Shown: positions 22,491 to 45,850, numbered from the stretch's first letter. The stretch: 64,000 bases of DNA from Struthio camelus (GCF_040807025.1 NC_090946.1:2894001-2958000), one strand, 5' to 3'. Notes: generated by a model not told the origin, from the letters alone. A program made the numbers and translations.

Positions 22491-23385
22491 GCTGCATTGC
22501 GGGGTGGGGGTGGGGGAGCTCTGGGGTGCCCCAAAAGACAATACAAGCATCAAGGGTGCTTTGAAAGGCAACCCGAGGAGCCTGGGGTGCCCAGAGAAGC
22601 AAACGACAGGCCAAGGAACCAAACGGAGGGCTCCGAGGTGCTCTGAAAGGGGAAAAAACACAAACAAATAAAAAACCAACCAACCCCCAAGGCTCTGGGG
22701 ATCCGAAAAGCAAACCCGAGGGCTCCAGGACATCCCAAAAGGCAAGCAGAAACAGCTAAGATGATTCAAAAGGCAAATCAAAGCCTAGAGGGTGCTCAAA
22801 GAGCTACAGTGGGGCTCCAGGAAAAGCACCTGGAGGTGGCTAGAGCACCCTGAAGAGCACACTAAGTGCTCTGAGGTGCCCCAAAAGACACCCCCCAGGG
22901 GTGCAGGGTGCCCCAAAAGCCACGCTGAGAGTCCAGGAGCACCCTGAAAGGCAACCTGAGGGGGTCTGGGGCACCCTGAAAGGCACCTGGGGGGGGCAGG
23001 GCCCCTCGCAAGGCGCCTTGATTGATCTGGAATGCAAGGAAAGGCACTCTGAGAGGGCCAGGACACCCCAAGGGCGCATCAGGGTGCCCAGGGGACCCCA
23101 AAATACACACCAACAGTGTGGAAGCTCCCAGGCGGCACCCAAAGGCAGGCAGAGGCTCCCCAGCCTCCTAGAATGACCCTCAGAGGATCCAGTGCCTCCT
23201 ATAAAGACACTCAGAGCATTCCCAGTGTCCTAGAATGACACTTGGAGGCTCCCGGTCCTCCTAGAATGACACTCGGAGGCTCCTCAGCCACACTGAATGA
23301 TACCGGGAGGTTCCTCAGCTACACTGAAAGGCACGCGGAGGATCCCTGGCCTCGTAGAACAACACTTGAAGACAGCAGGAGGCCG
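22491..23385 (+). repeat. Degenerate ~36-bp tandem repeat
   Basis: Words such as GGTGCCCCAAAAGACA, CACCCTGAAAGGCAACC and CTAGAATGACACTCGGAGG recur about every 33-40 bases. The left two thirds use the CCCCAAAAGRCA form and the right third uses the CTAGAATGACACT form. The array stops at the left edge of duplication B. Confidence 0.65.
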
Positions 23386-23391
23386 CCCCAT

Positions 23392-25194
23392 GCACTGCGT
23401 GATGCCCTAGCCCATGTTACAGGGGGGCTGCAGGGACGCATTGACCGGCCAGGCCCTGCCAAGGTGGGCCCTGCAAGGGGAAGGGGAGCTGCCTGGGGCA
23501 CTTTAGGGAGCTGCCCCCAGCTCCCTGCCCACTCCCCAAGGCCCTCCCACAGGAGGGCTTCCCCAGGCTGGGGCTCCCCTCAGGCCTTCCAGTGCTGCCA
23601 TGTCCCCACCTCGGGGTTGCTGGGCTACACCTGCTGGCAAGGAGAGGCTCTGCTGAGGAAGGCAGGCCTAAGCGAGCAACCCAACGAATACAGAGGAAGA
23701 CTCAGTCATCTTCTGGGGAGGAAGGGCCGAGTCCTAGCTGTTGCTTCACTAGGCCACAAGCATGGAGCGGGCCGAGCCTAGTGAAGCAGCAGAGGAGTGT
23801 GCTCGCTCACCCTGAGAACTGCTTTCAGGCAAATGTGCCGCGAATGTGTCCCAACGCTGTCAAAGCCTGGGAAAATAAAACCAAAACCAAAACCAAAAGC
23901 TCCCCCAAACCTTTATGGGCATGGTCATTGCTTTCCCTCGGCGCTAAAATGCCTCTGCATTCGAGACAACCCCTGGGAGTACTGGGCTTGGGGCGGGTTC
24001 TAATTTGGGGAGGTTTAGAAACGGGATGCTCACAGGGGAAAACAAATGAAGGGTAGGCCCAGGCTGAGATAATCACGGGAGCCCAAATCCCCATTTTCAT
24101 TCTAAAGGCGCTCGTTTTGTAGAAGAAAAAAATGCGACGCGCACACGCAGCCTACAACACTCGCGGCACCCTCACGCTGGCTGGGTTGCCAGTGGAGGCG
24201 GTTCAGAGGAGCTTCCCACCTGTAGCGTGCCAACGCAGTGTCACACACCCGAATGAGGCACGGAAATGATGCCTGTCCAGGGAAAGCAGAGTGGCTTTAC
24301 ACCGAGGGCCTGCATGCCATCGCCTGCAGGTTGCTTTCCTCCCTGGGACTCTGCGGGGGCCTCAAAGGAAGGACTGGAGTGAGCGAGCCCGTGGGAGCAG
24401 AGGCGAGCTCCTGCTGACACCCCCCCTGCCCCGACTGTACAGCTGCAGAGGTCTGTCGGAGGGGCGCTGTCCCTTCCACAGCAGCACCGGCTGCCCAAGC
24501 GAGAAGCTGCAGAGGGGAAGTGAGTGTGAGTGGGGGGAAAAGGGCGGGGACGTGAGCGTGCCGGGAGGGAACTGGAAGGACGGTGGAGGCTGCAGGGAGA
24601 GGACCAGCGGAGAGGTCATCATGCGTGAGGGGAAGAGAGGGGCTGTGAGGACAGGCAGAGGGGAAGAGAGCACCGGAGCATGCTCGGAGAAGGCAGAGCA
24701 GAAATTGGTCTCTTCAAGGAAAGCAGCAAGAGCTGCTCAGGAAAGAGCTTGTTCACTTGTAAACGGCGCACTGTGCAGCACCCCCTTCCTCCTTGTGCCC
24801 TCAGGACGCTGGTGCTACCTGGAAGCAGCACCTGGCCGATGCCTCGTCTTTTCCACACATACAGACCCACTCCAGGGGCTTTTTTTTTCCTCCAGGGCGT
24901 GGGAGGAGCGGAAGCGCTGGCCGAGTGCAGGCGGGAGCTGGTGAGCGGGTGCCGCGGCGCCGGCGGCGGGCAGGGCGCCAGGACAGGCTGCGAGTGCGGC
25001 ACCGGGGGCGCGGGACCCGCGGCGGGGCGAGCGGGTCAGGAGAGCACTGGGCTGGGTGCGCAGGGCGCGTGTGCGTGTGTGCGTCGAGGGGCCTTGGTGG
25101 AGAAGGTGCTGAGCCCTGGTGCTGGGCGGACGTCGAGAGGGGGCGAGCAGGAGAGCGCTGGGGAGACAACGGAAGGGTTTGTGGCTAGCGAGAG
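23392..25194 (+). repeat. Segmental duplication B, copy 1 (left flank of the ATAD2-like gene)
   Basis: This 1.8-kb block is nearly identical to 36,690-38,508 (offset 13,314 bases through most of it), in direct orientation. It ends about 100 bases beyond the last exon of the ATAD2-like gene. Only a handful of substitutions and one small indel separate the copies. The right 300 bases are GC- and CpG-rich. Open frames inside (for example 24,291-24,944 plus) exist in both copies but match no known family. Confidence 0.93.
24900..25190. promoter_or_regulatory. CpG-rich block in duplication B, copy 1
   Basis: CpG is dense (for example GCCGCGGCGCCGGCGGGC near 24,951-24,968). The matching block in copy 2 lies upstream of the ATAD2-like gene and may be its promoter. 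This copy lies just beyond the gene's 3' end, so it may be a displaced promoter or the start of another transcript. Confidence 0.4.
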
Positions 25195-25294
25195 AGCGAG
25201 GGAGGAGGGATGTAAAAGGAGCATTGCGAGGCTTCTGAAGCAGCAACAATGACAAGGTAGCCAGGAAGACAACTTCAAAGGATTTAGATGAGCT

Positions 25295-35536
<10,242 letters not shown>

Positions 35537-36568
35537 CTACAGGGAGCAAAGATACAGGTTCTTTTAGAGTGCAGTGCACTTTGGAAGGCGTTCGTTCAGC
35601 TGCGTGAAAAGTGCAAGGGCATCAGAGTGCTGGGTGGAAGGCATTACTTACTGAGAAAGAGGAAGGTAAAGACATTTTGACTTCTGCTGCAAGGACTCCT
35701 GCAGTCTGCCTGAGGTCCATGCTTCCTCCGAACCTGAACTCAAAGAGCATACGAAGCACATGTCAACTTTTGGAAGCATGCAAGAAAAGCTCTTTACTCC
35801 TGAGGCAGTTTCTCAGGCAACAAAAGTTGCTGAAGAGGACACGGGAAATCTCCTGGAAGGCAAGCAAGCGTTTGGTTCACAAGACACTGGAGAAATTGCT
35901 GAGCCCGTAGACACGAGAGTCAGTAGTCGGAAGGTCTACTTGGAATGCTAATGCAAAAACCTCAGCCAGCAGCAGGGAATTACGCAGGAGCTGTCTGCAA
36001 CGTCTTCCGACATGACGCACCTTTACGATTCCTCCTCTCACGCACCTTCTCAGTCCTCAAAGAAAGACTTGAGTAGCCATGACTGCCTACCTACAAGACG
36101 CTCCTGCCAAACCAGGTTGGCTCCACCATACCAAGGAGCACAAGCGTAACTCAGAAACCCACAGCTACATGAACCCTCGTCACAGGAGAAACCTGTGTTG
36201 GCAGCGGCAAAGCAGGAGGCAGTTATTGGAGCAAGGGCCAAAGGTCCTCTCACCGCAGCTGGCAAGGCACGAGTAACACGGGGGTGGACGTGTTGCTGGG
36301 GAGCTAAGATTCAAAACGTGGAGGTTGTGCCGCCCCGACAGTGCCCTATAATGGAGGGCTCCCGCAGCCAGCAATTTCCAGCAGGCCAGAGGACTTCCCT
36401 AGGGGCCCAGAGGGAATTCGCGGCCTCCCGGGTTAGTCCAAATAGGTCTTGCGGCCAGGAGAAACCGCTGCTCTCCAGCATCCTCCTGGGAACCTCACCA
36501 AACAGCATCTCGCGCTGTCCCACCACCTCCTCTCGCCTTCTGCTGCTCACGGCCCCTGCAGCTCCTCC
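35537..36568. other. Region upstream of the recognised ATAD2-like exons
   Basis: The first ATAD2-like exons should lie here or in duplication B, but none can be identified with confidence. A plus-strand frame at 35,760-35,951 (MSTFGSMQEKLFTPEA...) has no recognised family. Confidence 0.3.
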
Positions 36569-36605
36569 AGAGCAGAGCAGAGCAGAGCAGAGCAGAGCAG
36601 AGCAG
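36569..36605 (+). repeat. (AGAGC)n microsatellite
   Basis: Seven tandem AGAGC pentamers lie about 85 bases left of the start of duplication B, copy 2. Confidence 0.95.
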
Positions 36606-36689
36606 TAGCGAGAGCAGCCCCAAGCGCCTGGGCTCAGCTCAGGCTCCCGGGGCGATCTGGGCAGGGGGGAAGCTGTTGCTGCGATGCAC

Positions 36690-38508
36690 TCACTGCATGA
36701 TGCCCCAGCTCATGTCACAGAGGGGCTGCAGGGACGCATTGACCGGCCAGGCCCTGCCAAGGTGGGCCCTGCAAGGGGAAGGGGAGCTGCCTGGGGCACT
36801 TTAGGGAGCTGCCCCCAGCTCCCTGCCCACTCCCCAAGGCCGCCAGGGGGCAGGGGCAGCCACAGGAAGGCTTCCCCAGGCTGGGGCTCCCCTCAGGCCT
36901 TCCAGTGCTGCCATGTCCCCACCTCGGGGTTGCTGGGCTACACCTGCTGGCAAGGAGAGGCTCTGCTGAGGAAGGCAGGCCTAAGCGAGCAACCCAACGA
37001 ATACAGAGGAAGACTCAGTCATCTTCTGGGGAGGAAGGGCCGAGTCCTAGCTGTTGCTTCACTAGGCCACAAGCATGGAGCGGGCCGAGCCTAGTGAAGC
37101 AGCAGAGGAGTGTGCTCGCTCACCCTGAGAACTGCTTTCAGGCAAATGCGCCGCGAATGTGTCCCAACGCTGTCAAAGCCTGGGAAAATAAAACCAAAAC
37201 CAAAACCAAAAGCTCCCCCCAAACCTTTATGGGCATGGTCATTGCTTTCCCTCGGCGCTAAAATGCCTCTGCATTCGAGACAACCCCTGGGAGTACTGGG
37301 CTTGGGGTGGGTTCTAATTTGGGGAGGTTTAGAAACGGGATGCTCACAGGGGAAAACAAATGAAGGGTAGGCCCAGGCTGAGATAATCACAGGAGCCCAA
37401 ATCCCCATTTTCATTCTAAAGGCGCTCGTTTTGTAGAAGAAAAAAATGCGACGCGCACACGCAGCCTACAACACTCGCGGCACCCTCACGCTGGCTGGGT
37501 TGCCAGTGGAGGCGGTTCAGAGGAGCTTCCCACCTGTAGCGTGCCAACGCAGTGTCACACACCCGAATGAGGCACGGAAATGATGCCTGCCCAGGGAAAG
37601 CAGAGTGGCTTTACACCGAGGGCCTGCATGCCATCGCCTGCAGGTTGCTTTCCTCCCTGGGACTCTGCGGGGGCCTCAAAGGAAGGACTGGAGTGAGCGA
37701 GCCCGTGGGAGCAGAGGCGAGCTCCTGCTGACACCCCCCCTGCCCCGACTGTACAGCTGCAGAGGTCTGTCGGAGGGGCGCTGTCCCTTCCACAGCAGCA
37801 CCGGCTGCCCAAGCGAGAAGCTGCAGAGGGGAAGTGAGTGTGAGTGGGGGGAAAAGGGCGGGGACGTGAGCGTGCCGGGAGGGAACTGGAAGGACGGTGG
37901 AGGCTGCAGGGAGAGGACCAGCGGAGAGGTCATCATGCGTGAGGGGAAGAGAGGGGCTGTGAGGACAGGCAGAGGGGAAGAGAGCACCGGAGCATGCTCG
38001 GAGAAGGCAGAGCAGAAATTGGTCTCTTCAAGGAAAGCAGCAAGAGCTGCTCAGGAAAGAGCTTGTTCACTTGTAAACGGCGCACTGTGCAGCACCCCCT
38101 TCCTCCTTGTGCCCTCAGGACGCCGGTGCTACCTGGAAGCAGCACCTGGCCGATGCCTCGTCTTTTCCACACATACAGACCCACTCCAGGGGCTTTTTTT
38201 TTCCTCCAGGGCGTGGGAGGAGCGGAAGCGCTGGCCGAGTGCAGGCGGGAGCTGGTGAGCGGGCGTCGCGGCGCCGGCGGCGGGCAGGGCGCCAGGACAG
38301 GCTGCGAGTGCGGCACCGGGGGCGCGGGACCCGCGGCGGGGCGAGCGGGTCAGGAGAGCACTGGGCTGGGTGCGCAGGGCGCGTGTGCGTGTGTGCGTCG
38401 AGGGGCCTTGGTGGAGAAGGTGCTGAGCCCTGGTGCTGGGCGGACGTCGGGAGGGGGCGAGCAGGAGAGCGCTGGGGAGACAACAGAAGGGTTTGTGGCT
38501 AGCGAGAG
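36690..38508 (+). repeat. Segmental duplication B, copy 2 (right flank of the ATAD2-like gene)
   Basis: Direct-repeat partner of 23,392-25,194. One insertion of roughly 15-20 bases (CGCCAGGGGGCAGGGGCAG region near 36,840) and few substitutions distinguish it. After the shared GTGGCTAGCGAGAG the copies part at 38,508. It lies on the 5' side of the minus-strand ATAD2-like gene. Confidence 0.93.
38215..38505 (-). promoter_or_regulatory. CpG-rich block, candidate ATAD2-like promoter
   Basis: This dense CpG block in duplication B, copy 2, lies upstream of the recognised ATAD2-like exons on their 5' side. No TATA box is visible. The link to the gene is by position only. Confidence 0.4.
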
Positions 38509-39663
38509 CCTCTGCTTCATTCAGGTCCGTATCAAGGCCCACGGGGCAAGTGAGAAGAAAACACCACAGAGACCTGAACCTGACAGGCAAGGGAGAACAG
38601 ATGATGGCAAAGACCCAAAGTCTCCAGTCTCTTCTTAACCAGCCCTGAGGCAACTACAGGCGTAGTCTGGGAGAGGGATAACCTGGGCTTTTTAAGTGAT
38701 GAGGCAGACCTGAGGATCTGGGGTTGTTCATAGGGGGTTGTCGACCCATGCAGGACTGAGCAAGCAATGTGTGGGGCAGGGCATCAAAGAGGAATGAAGA
38801 GAGGGAAGAGGGAGAAGGGGTGTAAAAGGGGCCAGATGCATGTAAGCAGTTGCCGATCAGTATGCTTGTGTGACCAAGCCCTGCAGCTGATCTCCACAGT
38901 CAATCCTGTCATCCTGTTAAAGCCTCTTAACTATCTTTCCATGTAACCTCACTCTGTAACCAGCTTTTGAGTGCTGTAAAATCTAGGTGCCAACAACTGG
39001 AGAGATCTGAATGAGCAAATTAGGGGCCAGCAGCTGGAGTCAAATCTGAGGCAGTGATGGCTTCCGTGACTGCGATGCCAGTAACTGAGGCAAGAGAGAG
39101 TCTCAGATGACCAGGGCTGCTATTGCCCGTGGTCCTGCAGGCCACTGGCCGGAGGGAGGGGTGAGTAGAGTGAGGGTCATTGTCAGTAGTTGGTGTTGGA
39201 CCACACAGCTCATAGCACACATGTGCCTGGGCACCAGTAGCTGAGGGGGCCACAATGTTTTTGTATTTTTCCCCTAACCTTGTGTGCATTGGAGTGTGAT
39301 TTGCCAGCAAACTCAAAGCTGGACTAGCCGTTAAGCAAGAGGCTCTGAGTCTGGGTAGGGATATTAGAGGGGCAGAAGGCTTGAACCTGCAAATGGGAAA
39401 GCAGCAGCTGCATCCATCAGCCTGGGACAGAAAGACTTCCAGGTCCCCAGGCTCACCAGGCTGGGCTCCAGTGGCCATGCAGGAGTGATCCCTGGTTCCC
39501 AAAGCCTGCCAGGGCAGTGACTCTATAAAATCCTTTAATACACTGGTTCTCCTATGTGTTTTTCTTTCATTTACTTACTGCTTCTGGTGGGAAATCTTGA
39601 GATGGTGATATTAACCAAGACTGAGTTTCAGCTGCACACTGCCATGTAATTCCTTCTTAGTAA
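38509..39663. other. Unassigned interval at the GC/AT transition
   Basis: No gene is recognised. A minus-strand frame at 39,020-39,502 shows no family. Composition starts to fall here from GC-rich to AT-richer. Confidence 0.3.
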
Positions 39664-40485
39664 CAGAATCACAGAATCACAGAATGGTTGAGGTTGCAAG
39701 GGACCTCTGGAGATCATCTAGTCCAATCCCCCTGCTCAAGCAGGGTCCTCTAGAGCATATTGCCCAGGACCACGTCCAGGTGGGTTTTGAACATCTCCAG
39801 CGAAGGAGACCCCACTGCCTCTCCGGGCAACCTGCTCCAATGCTCTGTCACCCTCACAGTCAAGAAGTTTTTTCTCAGGCTTAGGTGGAACTTCCTGTGG
39901 TTCAGTTTCTGCCCATTGCCTCTTGTCCTGTTGCTGGGCACCACGGAGAAGAGACTGGCCTCATCCTCTTGACACCCCCCCTTCAGACACTTATACTCGT
40001 TGATGAGATCGCCTCTCAGTCTTCTCTTGAACAGGCCCAGCTCTCCCAGTCTTTCTTCCTAGGAGAGATGCTCCAGTCCCCTCATCCTCTTTGTAGCCCT
40101 CCGCTGGACTCTCTCCAGTAGTGCCATGTCTCTCTTGTACTACTCCACATGTGGCCTCCCCAGGGCTGAGGAGAGGGGCAGGATCACCTCCCTCCACCTG
40201 CTGGCAACACTCTGCCTTTTCCCCCCCCCAGGATCCCACTGGCCTCCTTGGCCACAAGGCCACACTGCTGGCTCGTGCTTAACTTGTTGTCCACCAGCAC
40301 TCCCAGGTCCTTCTCGGCAGAGCTGCTTTCCAGCAGGTCAACCCCCAGCCTGTACTGCTGCATGGCATTATTTCTCCCTAGGTGCAGGCCCTTGCACTTG
40401 CCTTTGTTGAATTTCATGAGGTTCCTCTCCGCCCAGCTCTCCAGCCTGTCCAGGTCCCTCTGAATGGCCCTGAAGGCCCCTCCCT
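39664..40485 (-). mobile_element. CR1 LINE, 3' part
   Basis: The element reads right to left and ends at 39,664 in ATTCTGTG octamers, the hallmark of avian CR1. The end of the reverse transcriptase frame is visible (MKFNKGKCK..., [20 protein letters not shown]), later [12 protein letters not shown] and [11 protein letters not shown]. It is 5'-truncated, as usual, at about 820 bp and only moderately diverged. Confidence 0.95.
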
Positions 40486-43303
40486 TGTATCATTAGTACT
40501 TAACATATAAGACAACAGCATATCAATCCTATGACCCTCAGAATGGACTATGTAGGTTCACTGGGTAGTCTACAGACTTTATGTTTCAGGGGAATACACT
40601 CTATGTTCCTTTCTGCCATCTATGTTGATTAATTTTCCCCTCACAGAATCTATGAACCTATTTAACCCTGAGAAACTTGATCTTTTCATTTCAAGTGTCA
40701 ATAATTTTTCCTCCCTCCAAGTTAGAACAGCCTTAGCTGGGCAAATGTTCCATTAAATTGACTGATGCAGAGAAATTAAGAAACAGAAATGGCTGGAGAC
40801 TTATTTCACTTGGACTGAATGTAGGAAGATTATTTCCTGAAAACTGACTTACCTAGCCAAGATGTTTGATTTGGTTACACATAAACATACCCCTTGGTGA
40901 AAAGGAAAAGACCTTGACAAATACATAGTTGTCTTAACTGAAGTATCTTAGAAGAACATTAGTTTGTGCCTTGAATTAAATTAATTTACTGCCATATTGC
41001 ATGTTTGGGGTCCCAGTGTAGAGGTTAGAAGTGTAGAGAAAGTATTTGAAGGAGCAACTCAGATCTGTTTCTTATGTCTTTAGCATGTTTCAGAATAGGC
41101 TGAAGGACATGCCTGATGTTAAACACACAGCTTCCCTCTTCTCCAGAGATTTAATTCACCCCTGCATCTCCTAGAGCCTCAGAAGACCAAGACAGGTTGA
41201 TATGGCTGAAATTACTGCTCTGCCTCAGAGCAGTCTGGGGAAAGGGCCTTCTCCTCTACTGAAGAGAGGCATCTTTTTCTCATTCCCTGTGTTTCCCTCC
41301 CCGGTGTGGAAAATGATTTTTTTTGGTTCCTGATGACCTAGGTTATTACGCAGCAGAAGAAAACAAGAAAAATAACACAAAGGACCACATAGATAAAAAA
41401 AGAAAAGAAAGAAATTTCTCTTTACAAATGCAAGGAAGAAAGTCCATTTGTATAACTGCATGAGAAAAGAGGAAAAGTTATCTCCACAGGGAGCACAAAG
41501 GACATTTTAATTGTCCCACTGTGCCTTGCCTTGTGCTCAGATGCTGTGGCCAACCAGGAATTCTACACCCAAATAGAGCATAAGTATATGAAAGTGCATG
41601 TTAATTGCTAAAATACCTCTTTTCTGACAAGGAGCAAGAGACTTCCTTCTCCCACAAGTAAGCTCTGTTCCTGATTCAGCTAAAGATACGCTATGTCTTC
41701 CCTTTTGGTTTTAGAGAACAGAAATTCCTTCTTATTTGAAGCCGATAGAGACTATGCACCTTGCCATCAAAACTGCATTATTTTTTTCTTCTTTCTCTGC
41801 TTCTTTTACAGGAGAGTTTACTGACAAGAGAAGCAACACTAACACACCCAGCATGCTAAGTCGTGAGTGGTACGGTGAGAATAGTGGATTGCAAATACAA
41901 GCTCTGTTGATCAGTGTGAATGCAGAAGATGAGCTATTTCATATCTTTGCTTTATATCATGAGGGAAGCAGAAATTCCCACCCCACTGCTGCCCCCCAGC
42001 CCCCATATATCAATACAGGTACTCTTGAAAATAATCTCTGATTTTTTTTGGATTGTGAGACCTCGCTTTAGGAGCTTTCAAAGCAGTAGCTTTCTCATTT
42101 TGCTGGGATTCTGTTTTGCATAATTACCATGAGAACAAACTCTTTGATTGAAGATAATAATTTACAAAATGAGCTAACACCTTACTGGACACAGTCTAGG
42201 AAAAGCAATATGCTAAAAAAAAGGATTAAAACTGTATTAAAACTGATGGTGGAAAAATGTCTAAAAAGTGAAAGGGAAAAAATTGTTTCTTCTGCCACAA
42301 TGAGTTGGACAAAAGCTTTTTCAGTTAAATTGCAATGGGGAAATTTGGGTTAAAGTTTAGGAGGAGACTTAATTATCATTAACTTTTTAAGAAGAAACAT
42401 AAACAGTGAGGGATAGTGTGAAAATTTTGCTGCTAGAGAGTTTAAAGTACAAATTAGGCAAAGGTTTCTGGGAATCACATTGGTGGAGTGCATTCTTCCT
42501 TGGAAGAAGAAAAATGGGCAAGATCCAAGGTCTCTTCACAACTTTCTGTTCCTGGGCACAGAAAGCTTATTTCTAGACTTCTGAAACAGAACATGCTTGA
42601 GAAGTCAACTGATTATAATTTTCACATTAGTTTCAGAGTTATGGAAGCAACAGCAGACCATAAGCCCTGTCCTTCTTCAAGTTGAAATGCTTTTCCAAGC
42701 CACCAGCTTTTGCCTGCTGCTTACCATGGTTGCCTCAAAATACTATTTTGGCGTAGTGGTAAGCTACAGACTTCTTTGCCTCACCACCTCCACCTTTTTT
42801 TTTTTCAATTTGAGAGATTTTCCTAGTTTTAGCATATGTTTATAGGTCAGCAATGTACAAAGTTAGTTACCCAGACTCTGTCTCTAAAAACATGGGAAAA
42901 AATAAGCATTTCTAGGGTATGCTGCAAGACATCTTTGAGTAGACATCTATAATAGGTGAGGTGAAACAAACACTATGGAGCTAATGCCTGCAGTGCAGAT
43001 GACTGCTTTAAAAGTTAAATTAAGCATTTGGGGAGGGAAAATTAGTGAAGTTTGCAGGAAGAGGTGTGATTTCTTAACCTGTGCTCCTTCAAAGTACACA
43101 GAAAGAATACATGCTTTTGAAAGGCAGGAAATGTCTCTGAGATAATCTGAGTTCAAAACTTGAAAAATGTGAATAGGAAGATATACACAAAATTAAACCT
43201 TCATCCTCAGTCAACTTGACTAGAGCCATGTTGACATTCTGACAGTCACTTTGCATTTGTCTTGTTTTCTTCAGTGTAACCCTGGCTTTCTCACCCATGA
43301 TAG
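40486..43303. other. Unassigned AT-rich interval upstream of an olfactory receptor gene
   Basis: No gene or clear repeat is seen. Non-coding 5' exons of the olfactory receptor at 43,304 could lie here, but splice sites alone do not identify them. Confidence 0.3.
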
Positions 43304-44287
43304 ATGGCAGAAGGGAATCACACTGTGGTGACAGAATTTATCTTGTTGGGCTTCACAGACAACCTGAGGTTGCAAGTCCTCCTCTTCATGGTGTTTCTAC
43401 TGATCTATCTGTTCACTGTAGTGGGAAATCTAGGGATGATTGTGCTTATCTGGATCAACTCCCAGCTCCACACCCCCATGTACTTCTTCATCAGCAGCCT
43501 TTCCTTCTTAGATGTCAGCTACTCCACCATCATTATACCCAGCACTTTGATGACCTTTGTGGCAGAGACAAAAGTCATATCATACACAGCATGCGCAGCA
43601 CAGCTCTTCCTATTCTGCATTGCAGTGACAGGAGAATGCTACCTCCTGGCCGTGATGGCATATGACCGGTTCATAGCCATCTGCAACCCCTTGCTTTACT
43701 CTGTCATTATGTCCAGGAGGTTCTGCATGCTCCTTGTATGCAGCTCCTACTTCATGAGCTGTGTGAATGCAACTGTTCAGACAACATTTATATTTCGCTT
43801 GTCCTTCTGCAGTTCCAACATCATCAACCATTTCTTCTGCGATGTGCCCCCCATCCTGAAACTCTCCTGCTCTGATACTTACATCACTGACCTTGTCCAT
43901 TTCACCTGTGCTACTGTGCTTGTCACCTCCACTATCCTCCTCATTGTCATCTCCTACATATGCATTGGGGTCACCATCCACAAGATTAAATCTGCCAAAG
44001 GCAGACACAAAGCTTTCTCCACCTGTGCTTCCCATGTGACTGCTGTCACCATGTTCTATGGAACAGGCTCCTTCATGTACTTAAGGCCCAGTTCAAAATA
44101 CTCTGTGGAGCATGACAAGATCATCTCTGTGTTTTATACACTGGTAATTCCCATGCTGAACCCTATAATTTACAGCCTGAGGAACAAGGAGGTCAAAGAA
44201 GCCCTTCAAAGGACAATAGCAAGGCTGTATTGTTCTCCAAGAAAACAACAGAGATCCAGGACTCCAAGCAGAACTGAGAGAAAATGA
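43304..44287 (+). CDS. Class II olfactory receptor, intact (327 aa)
   Basis: A single coding exon, as usual for the family, encodes a seven-transmembrane G-protein-coupled odorant receptor. Visible marks are an N-glycosylation site NHT at residues 5-7, TM1 with GN at 41-42, LHTPMYFF at 55-62, [13 protein letters not shown] at 118-130, KAFSTCASH before TM6 and [12 protein letters not shown] in TM7. The start EFILLGFTD and overall sequence resemble the OR5/OR8/OR9 group. The C-terminal tail after TM7 is somewhat long and basic (about 20 residues more than typical). No break is seen, so it should be functional in olfactory neurons of the host. Confidence 0.95.
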   Translation: MAEGNHTVVTEFILLGFTDNLRLQVLLFMVFLLIYLFTVVGNLGMIVLIWINSQLHTPMYFFISSLSFLDVSYSTIIIPSTLMTFVAETKVISYTACAAQLFLFCIAVTGECYLLAVMAYDRFIAICNPLLYSVIMSRRFCMLLVCSSYFMSCVNATVQTTFIFRLSFCSSNIINHFFCDVPPILKLSCSDTYITDLVHFTCATVLVTSTILLIVISYICIGVTIHKIKSAKGRHKAFSTCASHVTAVTMFYGTGSFMYLRPSSKYSVEHDKIISVFYTLVIPMLNPIIYSLRNKEVKEALQRTIARLYCSPRKQQRSRTPSRTERK

Positions 44288-45405
44288 AGTGACCTTATTG
44301 TTGAAACTGGTGAATTAAATATGCAGGTAGGTGGGTTCTCCTCGGCCAAAGAGAAAGGAAAAGGGAGCAATATCCAAGACTGCTTGTTGCCACATCTGTC
44401 TTCTGTGGAAGAGGCTAAGCAAACTGCCTTCCTATTACAGGGCTCCCTGTTTTCCCTCAACCCTAGGAGAGGGATGTGTCATCAAGCAGTCCTTAGGAAC
44501 TAACTTTTCAGATGGTGACAGTCACTAGTTCGATGGCCATATACGCTGTAATGTAGCAGTGCCCTACACCTGATCTCATGTTGTGACCTCTGCAACTACA
44601 GCCATTGTCAGACAAGTTCACTGGGAATATTTATATGCGTTCTTGTTTGCTTGCTTGTTTGTTTGTTTATTTGGAAGCCAAAGATAGTGGAATGCATCTT
44701 AAATTTATTTGCTGTATAGAAGTCTAAAACTGAGTTATGCTTTCTGGGTTTCTTTATGCCATTTGAGTCTAAGTTTTAGCGGCAGTTCCACCAAGCTTGT
44801 ACCACACCTTCATGCAGGATTACCCTGCATGCTGGTTATGCGCTGCCAATTTCTACATATGCTCCAGCAATTCCTGTGTTTCAGTTGCCCAGGTACTACC
44901 TGCAATGGTGGGTGAAGGAAGGGATCGGCTGCCAGGAAAGAGCACCACCTCACATCCCTTCATCTCTCTTCCCATTAGGACTTCATAAAGTGAAATCCTG
45001 ATACTAAGTTTAATACAAGAGACCAGCACATATGCTATGCCCTGGGGTATTGGGCCTTCTCCAGAATAGGATGGGACACTGGTAGCTTGGTAGCATGGGG
45101 GAACCTGCAGGTTAGCTGGTGGGTGATAATGAGCCTTTTTTCAGGCTTTATCCTTTACTTAAGGGGATGTGTACCTGGGGAGATTGAATCTTTGCACATC
45201 CTTTTTCTCAGGGCTCCCCAATAGGCCAACCAGAAATGGCAACTGGATCCCACCAAAACCGCTACCAAGTTCCCCACAGAGCCCATTAGGATAGTCCAAT
45301 TCTAAGAGCAGATTCCTTTGCCACTCCTCCCTCACCCTGGGGGCGATTTCAGGAGGTAGGGTGGGAAACAACAGATAACAAAATACAGGTTTTGACATTA
45401 ACGTG
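44288..45405. other. Unassigned interval with a (TTTG)n tract
   Basis: A short (TTTG/CTTG)n run lies at about 44,640-44,672. A minus-strand frame at 45,159-45,398 has a protein-like look (PPEIAPRVREEWQRNLLLEL) and may belong to the retroviral fossil that follows, but this is uncertain. Confidence 0.35.
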
Positions 45406-45409
45406 GTTT

Positions 45410-45850
45410 AAAATGGAAGCATTACAACAAACTGGGGAAAGTACCTAGCGTCAGAAGACCAAAACAACTGGGTTTTGAATAGAAAAGATGATTGGCTTTT
45501 ACTCAACATCAGTGCCAAAGCAATATCTAGACTCTGCATACTTCTTAATGATACGGCAAAAGGGGTCCTACAAACCTGGGCGGTACATGGTCTAGTGGCA
45601 GCCACTGGAAATACAAGGGGGTAGCTCAAGGTCAACTAATTTTTAATTGTAATGGTGTGGGCATCACCAGGAGAAATCATTCATCTTCACTGTAGATATC
45701 TTTGGAGAATGTTAGCATGCAGCAAACAGAACAAAAATGGGAAAAAGCAAAATGGTAGTGGCAAACACACTCAGAGGCCCAAGTGGTACTGAATGCCACC
45801 TCAAGAGATTTCAGAATCACACCTGGATACAGCCAGTTGTTGTTTTGATC
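45410..45850 (+). mobile_element. Endogenous retrovirus fossil, Env-like fragment
   Basis: Plus-strand peptides around 45,430-45,620 (NISAKAISRLCILLNDT, LQTWAVHGLV) and 45,715-45,850 have the composition and motifs of a retroviral envelope protein. The copy is old, broken and incomplete. No LTRs, gag or pol are recognised beside it. The class cannot be assigned from this fragment. Confidence 0.35.

Noticed and set aside
24291-24944. 217-codon open frame present in both copies of duplication B
   Set aside because: Presence in both copies follows from the duplication itself. The composition is low in structure and no family or splice evidence supports it.
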